Shown here piece after piece: positions 1 through 8,124 of a DNA stretch of 64,000 nt (position 1 is the stretch's first letter; each line of letters begins with the position of its first letter). The stretch comes from a virus. The position numbers and the translations under genes are program-made. The stretch spans positions 177,919-241,918 of the IMG/VR virus record IMGVR_UViG_3300025770_000870, one strand, 5' to 3'. Under the pieces are notes generated by a model. It saw only the letters and a program-made list of their open reading frames with translations, had not been told where the DNA came from and did no database searches.

Positions 1-87
1 GTAAATCCTTTTATAACCAAGGAGGTTTTAATAGAATGGAGTAATATAAAGAAAACTTTCGAGAGTTTTATCTACAAAAGAGATTAA
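1..87 (+). CDS. C-terminal end of an unidentified protein (partial)
   Basis: Frame 1 is open from the first base of the window for 28 codons and stops at TAA 85-87, one base before the end of the convergent minus-strand gene. The visible tail is short, basic and aromatic (ends FIYKRD). The upstream part lies outside the window, so no function can be given. It could also be a chance open frame. Confidence 0.5.
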   Translation, partial: VNPFITKEVLIEWSNIKKTFESFIYKRD

Positions 88-738
88 TTATTTCTTTTTC
101 TTATCTTCTTCTTTACCGGTCATCGCCCTTTTAATTAAATCATTCAATTTTCTATTATCCATTACTTCACCACCTTCATCCTTTACTCCTTCATCGGCAG
201 CGTGAGCGACTTGTGATTTAAGAACATCTGGACTTTCAATATCATTCAAGCCTAAATCGCTTCTTAGTGTTTTGTAGAATTTTTCAAGATCTGTTCTTTG
301 TGTTGATAGAAATTTAGAATTTTCTCTTATCTGACCAATTGTTTGATTGACAACTTCGTGCATTCTAGCTGAGTTATCACCGTTATCTACCTGCCTTAGT
401 TGATTTAAGAAGTTTTTACGAGTCATTTTAGAAAGAAATATAGCCTCGGCATAAACTAAAGCATCTTCCCTCATTTTTGTTTTTATGTATGAGTGTTCTT
501 TTAATTGTGGTACATCACTTAGATATAAATCTACAAGTGACTCTAAGACTTCCATTGATTGTTGTGATGAAACACTTAAATCTGAATCGTAATCATATAT
601 CTCTATTTCTCCTAGATCTGGTAAGTCCTCGGGTTTAGCTAAGTGGTCAGATATATCAAAATTGAAATCATTACTTTCTGACTGAATTTGGTCAAATTCA
701 TCTTGTAATCTATTTCTTTCATTCTCACTTTTAGACAT
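88..738 (-). CDS. Acidic helical protein beside terminase; possible small terminase subunit
   Basis: 216 residues. The first 60 are acidic and probably disordered. Residues 60-165 look alpha-helical and coiled-coil-like (MREDALVYAEAIFLSK, then QIRENSKFLSTQRTDLEKF), and the tail is lysine-rich. It is transcribed divergently from the large terminase gene only 45 bp away, sharing an AT-rich region with TATATATA. In T4 the small terminase gp16 is also a short helical protein next to gp17, so gp16 is the best guess. That rests on position and shape only; no diagnostic motif is visible. Confidence 0.4.
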   Translation of the reverse strand: MSKSENERNRLQDEFDQIQSESNDFNFDISDHLAKPEDLPDLGEIEIYDYDSDLSVSSQQSMEVLESLVDLYLSDVPQLKEHSYIKTKMREDALVYAEAIFLSKMTRKNFLNQLRQVDNGDNSARMHEVVNQTIGQIRENSKFLSTQRTDLEKFYKTLRSDLGLNDIESPDVLKSQVAHAADEGVKDEGGEVMDNRKLNDLIKRAMTGKEEDKKKK

Positions 739-783
739 AGAGGTGGTTTTTTACAATATATATAAAAAAAATATGCTTTCTTT

Positions 784-2916
784 ATGGCTAAGGAACAAGT
801 ACAGAGACAAATGATATTCACAACCATTCTGGTTGATGATGCTACTGATAAAATAAATGATGGTGTTGTTGTTAAGAGATACCAGAACCCTTGGCTAAAA
901 AGTGAAGTTGGTTTAAGAAGAGCTGGTGTTACTTTTAAGATGACTACTACTGAACAACAAGAGTATATTAGATGTGCTTTGGATGTTCACTATTTCACTG
1001 AAAAATATTGTAAGGTTAAAACAGAGGACGGTAGTGTAGGTAATATAAAACTTCGAGATTATCAAAAAGATATGATGGATAATTTTGTTAATAATAGATT
1101 TAATATATTAATGGCATCCAGGCAGGTCGGTAAGACTATATCATCCTCTATTTTTATGTTACATACAATTTTATTTAATAATGATAAGAATGTGATGATA
1201 GTTGCGAATAAAGGTGATACTGCGGTTGAGATTGTTGATAAGATGAAATCTATTTATACTTTATTACCTTTCTTTCTAAAGCCTGGTATAAAAACCTGGA
1301 ACCAGAAATCATTAACATTTGAGAATGGGTGTAGGATAAAGACATCTGCTAGAACAAAGACACCTGCGATTGGTTTTACTATTGATGTTTTATATCTTGA
1401 TGAGTTTGCTCATATACCATCCAATATTATAGAACCATACTACACGGCTGTATTTCCAACTGTATCAGCAATTAAGAATTCTAAGATTATAATAACATCA
1501 ACACCCAATGGTATGAACTTATTCCATAAATTACTTACTGATGGTGAGAGACCAGATGGTGATCCTAGAAGGAATAACTTTAAAGCTCATAGGGTTTATT
1601 GGTATCAAGTACCGGGTAGGTTTGTTACTTATGTTAGATTGAATGATCATAAATTATATGAACAGGGTATTGATAAGGAATATATTTTAAAATTTCTTCA
1701 AGAAAACCTTGGTGATATTACTAAAGTTGATATGTCTTATAATATTGATTTACAAAAAAATATTATAAGTGTACTTAATAATGATAAATGCTCTGATGAT
1801 GATATTAGATCATTGATGATAGTAAATTCAAAGGACGAGGAGATTCCTTTATTTTCTGTTGCTGAGTTAACAACTTGGAAAGAAGAAGCTATTAAGGATA
1901 TTGGTGGAGAAGATGCTTTTAACCAAGAGTACGGTTTGAGATTTATCAATGCTAGTAAATCTCTATTAAATGAGTCTATTATAGATGATTTATTAAAGTC
2001 TAAGAAAAATTATATTCATGAGGAAATTTCAGAATTTGAAAAACTTAGATTTAGTTATAATGAATTAAGATGGGTTGATGATGATGTTTACCTACCATTA
2101 ATGAGAAAGGATTATAAAATTGTATTATCTGTGGATATCGCCGAGGGTTTAGGACAAGATTATTCAATAATAAATATATTCAGAGTTAATAATAAGACAA
2201 AGGAAGTCATAGATAACCAAAAGGCAGCATATACATCAATTGTTGATTTCTTTAAATTAGAACAAATAGGTATATATAGGAGTAATTTAGTATCTGTTAA
2301 GCAATTGGCTGAGATTTTATATCTTATTGCCTTTGAGTATTTTAATCCAGATAATGTTAAAGTTGTTTTAGAATTAAATAATTATGGCAATACATTATTA
2401 GCTGAGCTACCACATGTTTTTGAGGGTAATAATGATTATGGTTCTTCTATTTTTGTTAGATATAAACATAGAGCTGATGCTAACGAAGAGAAGGTTGGGT
2501 TAAAAGTTGGAGAAAATAAAAATTTATTGGTTAAGGATTATCAAGACTTAATGATATCTAAGGGATTCTCAATTAATAATGAGGAAACAATTAGAGAGAT
2601 AACAACCTTTGTTAAACACACAACAACTGCTGGTAATACCAGATATGCTGCTGATGTAGGTCATGATGATTGCGTTATGACTATTGTTAACTCAACATCT
2701 ATATTTAAAAAGAGTGAATTTCGTGAAATGGTTGAGGAATGGTCGAGTAAATTTACAGATAGAGATCTTATGTCTTATATAAATGGGTGCTTGAAAAACT
2801 TTGATTATGTTGAGGGTGTGGATTATGGACAAGTACTAAAGGTTAGAAGAAATTTCCAAAATCGTAATAAGAATACTGGATTAGATAATAACATTGGTAC
2901 TTGGTTTGGTCAATAA
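784..2916 (+). CDS. 17: Terminase large subunit (T4 gp17-like)
   Basis: Packaging motor ATPase-nuclease that pumps DNA into the prohead through the portal and cuts the concatemer. 710 residues, somewhat longer than T4 gp17 (610). The ATPase domain has a Walker A-type ASRQVGKT (residues 111-118), Walker B VLYLDEFA (about 202-209) and the coupling motif TSTPNG (about 240). The RNase H-fold nuclease has LSVDIAEG near residue 452 and DVGHDD near the C-terminus, which supply the metal-binding acidic residues. The ATG follows an AT-rich leader with a TATATATA box and no Shine-Dalgarno. The family assignment is firm. The extra length lies mainly between the two domains. Confidence 0.96.
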   Translation: MAKEQVQRQMIFTTILVDDATDKINDGVVVKRYQNPWLKSEVGLRRAGVTFKMTTTEQQEYIRCALDVHYFTEKYCKVKTEDGSVGNIKLRDYQKDMMDNFVNNRFNILMASRQVGKTISSSIFMLHTILFNNDKNVMIVANKGDTAVEIVDKMKSIYTLLPFFLKPGIKTWNQKSLTFENGCRIKTSARTKTPAIGFTIDVLYLDEFAHIPSNIIEPYYTAVFPTVSAIKNSKIIITSTPNGMNLFHKLLTDGERPDGDPRRNNFKAHRVYWYQVPGRFVTYVRLNDHKLYEQGIDKEYILKFLQENLGDITKVDMSYNIDLQKNIISVLNNDKCSDDDIRSLMIVNSKDEEIPLFSVAELTTWKEEAIKDIGGEDAFNQEYGLRFINASKSLLNESIIDDLLKSKKNYIHEEISEFEKLRFSYNELRWVDDDVYLPLMRKDYKIVLSVDIAEGLGQDYSIINIFRVNNKTKEVIDNQKAAYTSIVDFFKLEQIGIYRSNLVSVKQLAEILYLIAFEYFNPDNVKVVLELNNYGNTLLAELPHVFEGNNDYGSSIFVRYKHRADANEEKVGLKVGENKNLLVKDYQDLMISKGFSINNEETIREITTFVKHTTTAGNTRYAADVGHDDCVMTIVNSTSIFKKSEFREMVEEWSSKFTDRDLMSYINGCLKNFDYVEGVDYGQVLKVRRNFQNRNKNTGLDNNIGTWFGQ

Positions 2917-2921
2917 AAATA

Positions 2922-3203
2922 CTAATTTACTTCCATAGTTACTGATAACCCAGCACTTTCCAATTTATCTTTCATTGTTGAAATAGTTTCTAAGTCTCCG
3001 TACTTTACATCACAGATTCCTTTGAAGTGTACAAGATGAGCACATTGATTAGCTTGTTCTTGTTCATGGTCACAAACCTTCATTAAACAAGTGATTACCC
3101 AATCAAATGAATTGTGATCATCGTTATGTAAATCAAGTCTAAATGGTTTAGAAAGTATTTCATCTACCTTAGTCTCACTTTTTTTCTTTGTAATAGTTGC
3201 CAT
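2922..3203 (-). CDS. clpS: ClpS-type adaptor of the Clp protease
   Basis: 93 residues. The core follows the ClpS pattern: LHNDDHNSFDWVI (residues 25-37), then an Ala-His helix containing AHLVHFKG, a Cys-Asp-Val strand, and a last strand with GLSVTMEV. ClpS binds the N-domain of ClpA/ClpC and hands over N-degron substrates. The N-terminal 20 residues are basic and probably flexible, as in host ClpS. A GGAAA sequence lies upstream of the ATG. It sits downstream of the HAD gene on the same strand and converges on terminase. A phage copy could redirect host proteolysis, but that role is inferred. Confidence 0.85.
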   Translation of the reverse strand: MATITKKKSETKVDEILSKPFRLDLHNDDHNSFDWVITCLMKVCDHEQEQANQCAHLVHFKGICDVKYGDLETISTMKDKLESAGLSVTMEVN

Positions 3204-3228
3204 TTTTATTATTTCCTTTTTGTATATA

Positions 3229-3744
3229 TTAATATGTATTTGTTATCTTATTTACTATATCAACAACTGTTACCTCACAATCTTGTTCACTAGCCCATTC
3301 TCTGAACTTTACAAGGTGTTCGTGTCTATCATCATACATGATGAAATTATCACAGTTTGTTTTTTCAATTAATTTTTCGAAAAGTTTGGTTTTGAATTTG
3401 AATGTATCTCCACCATCATTTAAGTGAATTTCATCAAATGATAAATTGTGTTTATTTAGAATTTTTTCAACATTTCCTCTCATTCCTGGTGATTTTTCTA
3501 ATCTACCAGTTGCCATTATTATGTAGTTATCCTCATCTGATACTGCTTCAAGATATCTTTGATATACCCATTCATTTTTATCAACTTCGAAAACATCATT
3601 ATCCAAAGATTCCGATTTACCCCACCATCCAACATATGGCCATGTCATCTCGGTCTTTTTCAACCAAATATCTTTACCTTCAGTCGGCATTGGTGAGTGT
3701 ACTAATGTACCATCAAAATCGAAACAGTATAATGTTTTTGTCAT
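3229..3744 (-). CDS. HAD-superfamily hydrolase, polynucleotide-phosphatase-like
   Basis: 171 residues. Motif I is CFDFDGTLVHSP (residues 7-18) with both catalytic aspartates; motif II is IIMATGR (about 94-100); the C-terminal motif is IMYDDRHEHL. The compact architecture, with a basic-aromatic insert after motif I, resembles the 'Swiss-army-knife' HAD group linked to phage RNA repair. The ATG lies inside a 24-bp tandem duplication that also carries the AT-rich promoter element, so promoter and start codon are doubled; the distal copy would encode only Met-Thr-Lys-stop. The substrate is unknown. A second, diverged HAD protein is at 58026-58664. Confidence 0.75.
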   Translation of the reverse strand: MTKTLYCFDFDGTLVHSPMPTEGKDIWLKKTEMTWPYVGWWGKSESLDNDVFEVDKNEWVYQRYLEAVSDEDNYIIMATGRLEKSPGMRGNVEKILNKHNLSFDEIHLNDGGDTFKFKTKLFEKLIEKTNCDNFIMYDDRHEHLVKFREWASEQDCEVTVVDIVNKITNTY

Positions 3745-3783
3745 GTTGTTATATATTTATTTTGTCATGTTGTTATATATTTA
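3736..3783. repeat. Two perfect 24-bp tandem copies spanning a promoter and start codon
   Basis: Units 3736-3759 and 3760-3783 are identical. Each contains, on the minus strand, a TATATAAC box, AAC, and the codons ATG ACA AAA. The proximal copy gives the real start of the HAD gene; the distal copy runs into TAA. Confidence 0.9.
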
Positions 3784-3844
3784 ATACAAATATAAGTAAA
3801 ATCCTTGAATTTTTCAAATAATACAAGGAGATAATTTGTTAATT

Positions 3845-3853
3845 TATATATAC
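3845..3853 (+). promoter_or_regulatory. TATATATAC late-promoter-like element
   Basis: Sits 19 nt before the ATG of the spanin-like pair. It resembles the T4 late promoter TATAAATA, which gp55-RNA polymerase recognises; a gp55 homologue is encoded in this window. Confidence 0.55.
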
Positions 3854-3872
3854 ACCAAAATAAAAAAGTTTT

Positions 3873-4286
3873 ATGAAGTTAGATATTAAGTCAATTCTCA
3901 TATTAATACTTCTAGGGTTTACACTTATATTTGGGTATAAGTGGTACTTTAGTACTGATGGTGAGATTGGTGAAAAATTAGACCAATTACAGGAAAGGTA
4001 TGATGAGATTGAATTAAAGAAACAAGAATCTAATAAAAGGTTAGAAGATAATTCCTTTATTATAGATTCTTTGATGTTAGTTGATAGTCTAAATGGTGAA
4101 AAAATTGCATTACTAGAATTTAATATTAGAGAAGCTGAGGATAAAGCTACCGAAAGCGCTGATAACCTTAGTAGGATAAAAAGAGAATTAGCGGATACTA
4201 GAAAGAAGATAGAAGAATTAAAGAAAAATCCACCAAATAGAACAGGAGACGATTTACTTAATTCTATAAAAAATAAAACGAAATAA
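3873..4286 (+). CDS. Membrane-anchored coiled-coil protein, i-spanin-like
   Basis: 137 residues. One N-terminal membrane segment (ILILILLGFTLIFGYKWYF, residues 8-26) is followed by a long charged coiled coil (EKLDQLQERYDEIELKK to KIEELKKNP) and a short flexible tail. This is the layout of Rz-type inner-membrane spanins, which help disrupt the outer membrane at lysis. The stop codon overlaps the ATG of the next gene (TAATG), whose product has a signal peptide, again like an Rz/Rz1 pair. No sequence motif proves the function; a structural membrane protein is possible. Confidence 0.45.
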   Translation: MKLDIKSILILILLGFTLIFGYKWYFSTDGEIGEKLDQLQERYDEIELKKQESNKRLEDNSFIIDSLMLVDSLNGEKIALLEFNIREAEDKATESADNLSRIKRELADTRKKIEELKKNPPNRTGDDLLNSIKNKTK

Positions 4287-4786
4287 TGAAAAGTTTATTA
4301 ACATTGTTGGTTGGGTTATTAATTTCTATTAATGTACTTTCACAAGAAATAGAATATCCTAGATATGAATTAGATTCTTTGGGTCAAAGTGTTGTTGTTA
4401 TGACAATAGAACAAGCTCAAAAGCTTGATAATAATTCTGATTTATTACAACTATTTGAGCAGTTAAATGTCCAGATTGGTAGTTATGATTCGGTTTGTGT
4501 TAAGGCGGTTAATGATAAGAATATTTTGATATCAGAACAAAAAGTTTTAATAGAACAATTAAACACTAGTATTGATACTAAGGACACCACAATCGAAACT
4601 TTACAAAAACAAGTAACTGAGTATCAGTTAAGGGAGGTTATGTTTAATGATCAATTGATAAATCTAAAGGATCAGATAGATTTGAAAGATAAACAGATAC
4701 GTGAGATGAAAACTAAGATGATAATAGGAGGAGGTCTCGGAGGTCTCGCTATTGTTGGTTTAATAATATCTATATTATTACCATAA
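4286..4786 (+). CDS. Exported coiled-coil protein with C-terminal membrane anchor; spanin-partner candidate
   Basis: 166 residues. It begins with a signal peptide (KSLLTLLVGLLISINVLS, cut predicted before QE). A coiled coil rich in Gln/Asp/Thr follows (about 60-140), then a glycine-rich C-terminal transmembrane helix (GGGLGGLAIVGLIISILL, 147-164). No lipobox cysteine follows the signal peptide, so it is not a classical o-spanin or u-spanin. Coupling to the previous membrane coiled-coil gene by a TAATG overlap suggests the two products interact across the periplasm. The lysis role is inferred. Confidence 0.45.
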   Translation: MKSLLTLLVGLLISINVLSQEIEYPRYELDSLGQSVVVMTIEQAQKLDNNSDLLQLFEQLNVQIGSYDSVCVKAVNDKNILISEQKVLIEQLNTSIDTKDTTIETLQKQVTEYQLREVMFNDQLINLKDQIDLKDKQIREMKTKMIIGGGLGGLAIVGLIISILLP

Positions 4787-4848
4787 TTAAGTTGTAAAAA
4801 ACGGCTTTTAATACTTAATATATAACTTATAAAAAAATTCTATTAAAT

Positions 4849-5442
4849 ATGAAGCATATTAGAACGTATGAAAAATATCGTATTGTAAAGAACAGATCTG
4901 AAATTATCAAAGAAGCTGTTCTACAAGTTAATGATATTTATAAAGTAAAGACAATGATTGATATTCCTCAATCTTTGATTAACTCTTATGTTAAGAAAGT
5001 TAAAGAAACTACTGGTAAGAACCTAAGACAATTTTTTGGTGATGTTGACATCGCTGAGGAAATTGTTAAATATATTAATATGAACAATCTTGATATAGAG
5101 AAGATTCCAGGTGGAGCTTTGATGGGTGGTCAAGAAGAAACACAAGTTCAGCAAGCTCAACCAGAAGCACAACCACAAGCTCAAATGCAACCTCAGGTTC
5201 AACCAGAAGCACAACAAACACAACCACAAGGTGAGTTTGAAGAGCCACAAGCAGATGCTCAAGTACAGGCTCAAGATGGTCAAGTACAAGTTCAAGCAGA
5301 TGGTCAAACACAAGTACAAGATGGTCAAGTACAGGCTCAAGATGGTCAAGTACAGGCTCAAGATGGTCAAACACAAGGTCAAGTACAAGGTCAAGCACAA
5401 GACGAAGATGAAGAAGAGGACGAAGAAGAACTTCCACTTTAA
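4849..5442 (+). CDS. Capsid-targeting-peptide protein with Gln-rich repeat tail
   Basis: 197 residues. It starts MKHIRTYEKY, one of the shared N-terminal peptides proposed here to direct proteins into the prohead. A small helical domain follows (residues 14-90, including ETTGKNLRQFFGDVDIAEEIV). The last 100 residues are low complexity: QAQ and VQAQDGQ repeats, then an acidic cluster DEDEEEDEEE. The strong Gln/Glu bias resembles scaffold or internal head proteins. It is transcribed alone, with a TATATAAC box upstream and a terminator after it. No enzymatic motif is visible. Confidence 0.75.
   Translation: MKHIRTYEKYRIVKNRSEIIKEAVLQVNDIYKVKTMIDIPQSLINSYVKKVKETTGKNLRQFFGDVDIAEEIVKYINMNNLDIEKIPGGALMGGQEETQVQQAQPEAQPQAQMQPQVQPEAQQTQPQGEFEEPQADAQVQAQDGQVQVQADGQTQVQDGQVQAQDGQVQAQDGQTQGQVQGQAQDEDEEEDEEELPL
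5256..5400 (+). repeat. Imperfect 21-bp coding repeats (VQAQDGQ)
   Basis: The unit GTCAAGTACAGGCTCAAGAT recurs with small changes inside the Gln-rich gene. Three units are almost identical, and shorter CAAGGT/CAAGTA variants extend to 5400. The open frames in the other frames here are by-products of the repeat. Confidence 0.8.
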
Positions 5443-5465
5443 TTTATAGAAAATATTAAAAAATG

Positions 5466-5497
5466 AAACCCATCAAATAAACTTTGATGGGTTTTTT
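5466..5497 (+). terminator. Rho-independent terminator
   Basis: Perfect stem CCCATCAAA/TTTGATGGG with a 5-nt loop, followed by six T, directly after the Gln-rich gene. Confidence 0.9.
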
Positions 5498-5503
5498 ATT
5501 TAA

Positions 5504-5510
5504 TATATAC
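5504..5510 (+). promoter_or_regulatory. TATATAC late-promoter-like element, 5 nt from the ATG
   Basis: TTAATATATAC ends 5 nt before the start of the gene at 5516. There is no room for a ribosome binding site. Confidence 0.55.
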
Positions 5511-5515
5511 TTACA

Positions 5516-6130
5516 ATGAGATACCTAAAGGCATATGAGAATTATAATACTGATACAACACTTATAATTGTTGATGTTCAAAAATCATTTAAGAAATTCT
5601 TTTCTGAGATGTACATAAATAAATTAAAAAAGTATTGTAATGAATTTGTCAATGTTTATCAAATCTGGGATAACCATACAGATGGTAAAATTGTTGATAA
5701 AGACTACTTATATGATAAAAATCCTGAAATTCCAATACATGATGATTTATACCATTTTCCTAACCAAAGTGAGTTAATCGAAAAGAGATATAATTATGAT
5801 GTAGATGCTGATTTTTATAAAAAAATTCTAGATAAGGAAGTTTATAAAGAGATTAGTGATAAAGAGGATAATAAACAATTAAAAAAAGGTGACTTTTTCC
5901 GAACAAAAGAGGGAACTATTATAGTTTATATTGGTAATAATCATAAATGGTTCCAAGTTCCTATTAAATTATATAAACATCTTGTTGAATTAAGGGGTAA
6001 GAGTGTTATTATTGTTGGTGGTTCTGATTCTGAATGTTTGGAGGATATTATTACATCTGCTGAAAGTCTTGGTGTTAATATTAAAAGAGATTATAAGTAT
6101 ATCTACTCAGCAAATCATTGTCCTATCTAA
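5516..6130 (+). CDS. Isochorismatase-like (cysteine hydrolase fold) protein with capsid-targeting peptide
   Basis: 204 residues. The start MRYLKAYENY is the shared N-terminal peptide. The rest reads as a diverged isochorismatase/nicotinamidase fold. The first strand is TLIIVDVQKSF with the catalytic-type Asp (about residue 20). Near the end, VIIVGGSDSECLEDI has a cysteine at residue 174 where the family has its nucleophile, followed by the usual helix and SLGVNIKRDY. The middle (residues 60-130) does not match the family and the usual active-site lysine is not obvious. Whether it is active is unknown; a packaged hydrolase acting on a small metabolite is possible. Confidence 0.6.
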   Translation: MRYLKAYENYNTDTTLIIVDVQKSFKKFFSEMYINKLKKYCNEFVNVYQIWDNHTDGKIVDKDYLYDKNPEIPIHDDLYHFPNQSELIEKRYNYDVDADFYKKILDKEVYKEISDKEDNKQLKKGDFFRTKEGTIIVYIGNNHKWFQVPIKLYKHLVELRGKSVIIVGGSDSECLEDIITSAESLGVNIKRDYKYIYSANHCPI

Positions 6131-6504
6131 ATTACTGAAGCATAAACCTCATAGTCTTTGAGATTGAATGTTATAACCATATACTCTTGGTGTCTATCTG
6201 GATCTTCGAAAAACTCAACTGTTAGCCCATAGTCTATACCATCTATTTCCTCTATATAATCTGATATTTGTGCTCTAATATCTCCTTCGATAGCTTCTGC
6301 TGATAATCTTGTTTCATATAATAGAGCTGGTAAATCTGCTCCGAAGTTTGGATCACCTAATAAATCACCTTTATTAGTGAAAATGACCATTTCGTATTTT
6401 TGTACGATCACCCTAATCACATCATCCTCAATCATTTCTTTATCGGTGAATCTTGGGTGACCAGGGTAACCTATGTAGAAGTCTATAAAATTAATATCTG
6501 CCAT
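6127..6504 (-). CDS. 25: Baseplate wedge protein (T4 gp25/GPW family)
   Basis: 125 residues, close to T4 gp25 (132). Family features: an early IGYPGHPRFTDKEM, the hydrophobic INRVIVQKYEMVIFTN-like strand, a central LLGDPNFGADLPALLYE (residues 56-72; cf. the gp25 pattern of G.RV..P.FG..L...L.E), then the EGDIRAQISDYI helix and a final beta strand. gp25 is part of the baseplate wedge core and nucleates the sheath. It converges with the isochorismatase-like gene (4-nt overlap) and is divergent from the gene at 6537. Confidence 0.9.
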   Translation of the reverse strand: MADINFIDFYIGYPGHPRFTDKEMIEDDVIRVIVQKYEMVIFTNKGDLLGDPNFGADLPALLYETRLSAEAIEGDIRAQISDYIEEIDGIDYGLTVEFFEDPDRHQEYMVITFNLKDYEVYASVI

Positions 6505-6523
6505 GTGTTTATATATTAATTTT

Positions 6524-6532
6524 TATATATAC
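6524..6532 (+). promoter_or_regulatory. TATATATAC element, 4 nt from the ATG
   Basis: TATATATAC is followed by TCAT and then ATG at 6537. With T4 late-promoter geometry, transcription would start at the A of the ATG. A minus-strand TATATAA box for gp25 lies about 10 bp away (around 6510-6518). Confidence 0.6.
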
Positions 6533-6536
6533 TCAT

Positions 6537-7106
6537 ATGAAATATCTGAAATTTTTTGAATCTTATAGAGGAACTGTATCTGTTAATAGAGATATTTTTA
6601 TAAAGGTTTTATCTGATTATAGTAGTATATATGATGATGGTTTGGTTACACAATTAGAGGAATTGGGATTTGAGAGTAGTGATGTAATTGCTGATATGAT
6701 AGAAGATTCATTGAATAATGGTGATCGTATAAGTTTAGAGGCTATAACACTTTTAGTTGATGAGATATCAAGAGGTAATTCTGAGAGGAGCGCAAGTAAG
6801 TTACAGGATATTTATAATGAATGTGAATATCATTTAAATAATAGTACTGTTGATGTTATTGATAACTTGAAAGATATATTCTCTGAATATGTTGATGATA
6901 ATAAAGCAATGATATATAAAACTGGTGATAAATCTGACAACCGATGTGTCGTTTTACTAAAACAGGTTGATGTTTTGTTAAATATCGATTTCGATGAAGT
7001 ATTAAATAGGGTTAAAGAATTTGTAAACTTAAAACATATGGAATATGTTGGTAGTAAAGACCGAATTAAATTTGAGTTTTATGAAAGATATCCTGATGAA
7101 GATTAG
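6537..7106 (+). CDS. Capsid-targeting-peptide protein of unknown function
   Basis: 189 residues, starting MKYLKFFESYRGT; FFE before Ser fits a gp21-type cleavage site at residue 8. The rest is acidic and mainly helical, with no recognised motif (for example LEELGFESSDVIADMIEDSL and VDDNKAMIYKTGDK). The gene overlaps the end of the convergent clamp-loader gene by 4 nt. The proposed location is inside the virion head, from the N-terminal peptide alone. Confidence 0.7.
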   Translation: MKYLKFFESYRGTVSVNRDIFIKVLSDYSSIYDDGLVTQLEELGFESSDVIADMIEDSLNNGDRISLEAITLLVDEISRGNSERSASKLQDIYNECEYHLNNSTVDVIDNLKDIFSEYVDDNKAMIYKTGDKSDNRCVVLLKQVDVLLNIDFDEVLNRVKEFVNLKHMEYVGSKDRIKFEFYERYPDED

Positions 7107-8062
7107 TTCAATATATCTCTTAACTTACCAATTATAGTCATCCCTAAAACAATAGGATCTGTGTTAGTCTCTAATTTTGACGAATAATCTGATATTATAT
7201 AATTACACTCGAATAACTTATCAACATTTTTACCTTGTTCCATAGACCATTTTATAAATGGTGTTCCTAATACTTTAATCATACCATCTATTTTCTCAGG
7301 ACCGAACATATTCATTAAGAAATGATAGATTTTTTCGTAATCCATTGATGTGTCATATATAGTCTTGTATAAATCTAACCTAACCTTATTAGAAACATTA
7401 GATGATGATGTCGATTCTCCAGTTTTTATGTGTGTTTCAAGATCAACCATTATTTCTCTGAAATCTGGGAACTTCTTATTGATAATAGTAACTAAACTTT
7501 CCTTTGATATTTCTTCTTCTTCTGTTGGTAATACAGTATTATTAATTCTCTTGTATATTGCTTGTTTTAGAAACTTTTCTTCTTCTAAATTCTCACAATC
7601 GAAGTTTAATCTAGGTATTCTGGATTTAATACCACCATCTATCTTATTTAAGTGATTGGTTGTTATTATAAACCTAACATTTTTACTATACTTTTCTATA
7701 AATGCTTTAAACCCATCTTGAAACTGAGCGGATGTTCTTTCAAACTCATCAAAAAATATATATTTATAATCTGATTCTGTTTCCATCATAGGTGAAAACT
7801 TACAAAAATCATCAATTTCATTTCTAAGTAAATCAATTGATGTCTCGATAGAACTATTTATTTCTAGGAATGGTTTATCCTTGGTGTATTTACCAATGAG
7901 TATTCTAGCTAAGCTGGTTTTGCCAGTTCCATAATTTCCATGAAAAATATAATTTCCATCAATTCCGTTTTCAAAATGCTTTCTGATTCTAGGTAATAGA
8001 ATCACATCATCCATAGTCTTTGGACGCCATCTTTCCCATAATAATAATTTTTTTACGCTCAT
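7103..8062 (-). CDS. 44: Clamp loader large subunit (T4 gp44-like)
   Basis: AAA+ ATPase that opens the sliding clamp and loads it on primer-template DNA. 319 residues, matching T4 gp44 (319). Walker A GNYGTGKT (42-49), Walker B YIFFDEFE (101-108), sensor 1 FIITTN (131-136) and an arginine-finger-type SRIPR (147-151; SRC in cellular RFC). The N-terminal LLWERWRPKTMDDVIL is the typical clamp-loader opening. No gp62-like small subunit or gp45 clamp was found in the window, so they should lie elsewhere in the genome. Confidence 0.95.
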   Translation of the reverse strand: MSVKKLLLWERWRPKTMDDVILLPRIRKHFENGIDGNYIFHGNYGTGKTSLARILIGKYTKDKPFLEINSSIETSIDLLRNEIDDFCKFSPMMETESDYKYIFFDEFERTSAQFQDGFKAFIEKYSKNVRFIITTNHLNKIDGGIKSRIPRLNFDCENLEEEKFLKQAIYKRINNTVLPTEEEEISKESLVTIINKKFPDFREIMVDLETHIKTGESTSSSNVSNKVRLDLYKTIYDTSMDYEKIYHFLMNMFGPEKIDGMIKVLGTPFIKWSMEQGKNVDKLFECNYIISDYSSKLETNTDPIVLGMTIIGKLRDILN

Positions 8063-8111
8063 AACATGTATATTGATATTTTGTGATAAGTTTTGGAGAA
8101 GATTTAGTTTT

Positions 8112-8120
8112 TATATATAC
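8112..8120 (+). promoter_or_regulatory. TATATATAC element, 4 nt from the ATG
   Basis: TATATATAC, then ATCT, then ATG at 8125. It supports choosing that ATG for the gp15-like gene over the in-frame ATG at 8083, which lies upstream of the element. Confidence 0.6.
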
Positions 8121-8124
8121 ATCT

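Noticed and set aside
3402-3821. 139-codon plus-strand frame opposite the HAD gene
   Set aside because: It is antisense to a clear HAD hydrolase and consists of Leu/Phe/Ser-rich sequence typical of a shadow frame.
5023-5449. Overlapping frames on both strands over the Gln-rich repeats
   Set aside because: They are by-products of the CAAGTACAGGCTCAAGATGGT repeat; only the 4849 frame has a promoter and start.
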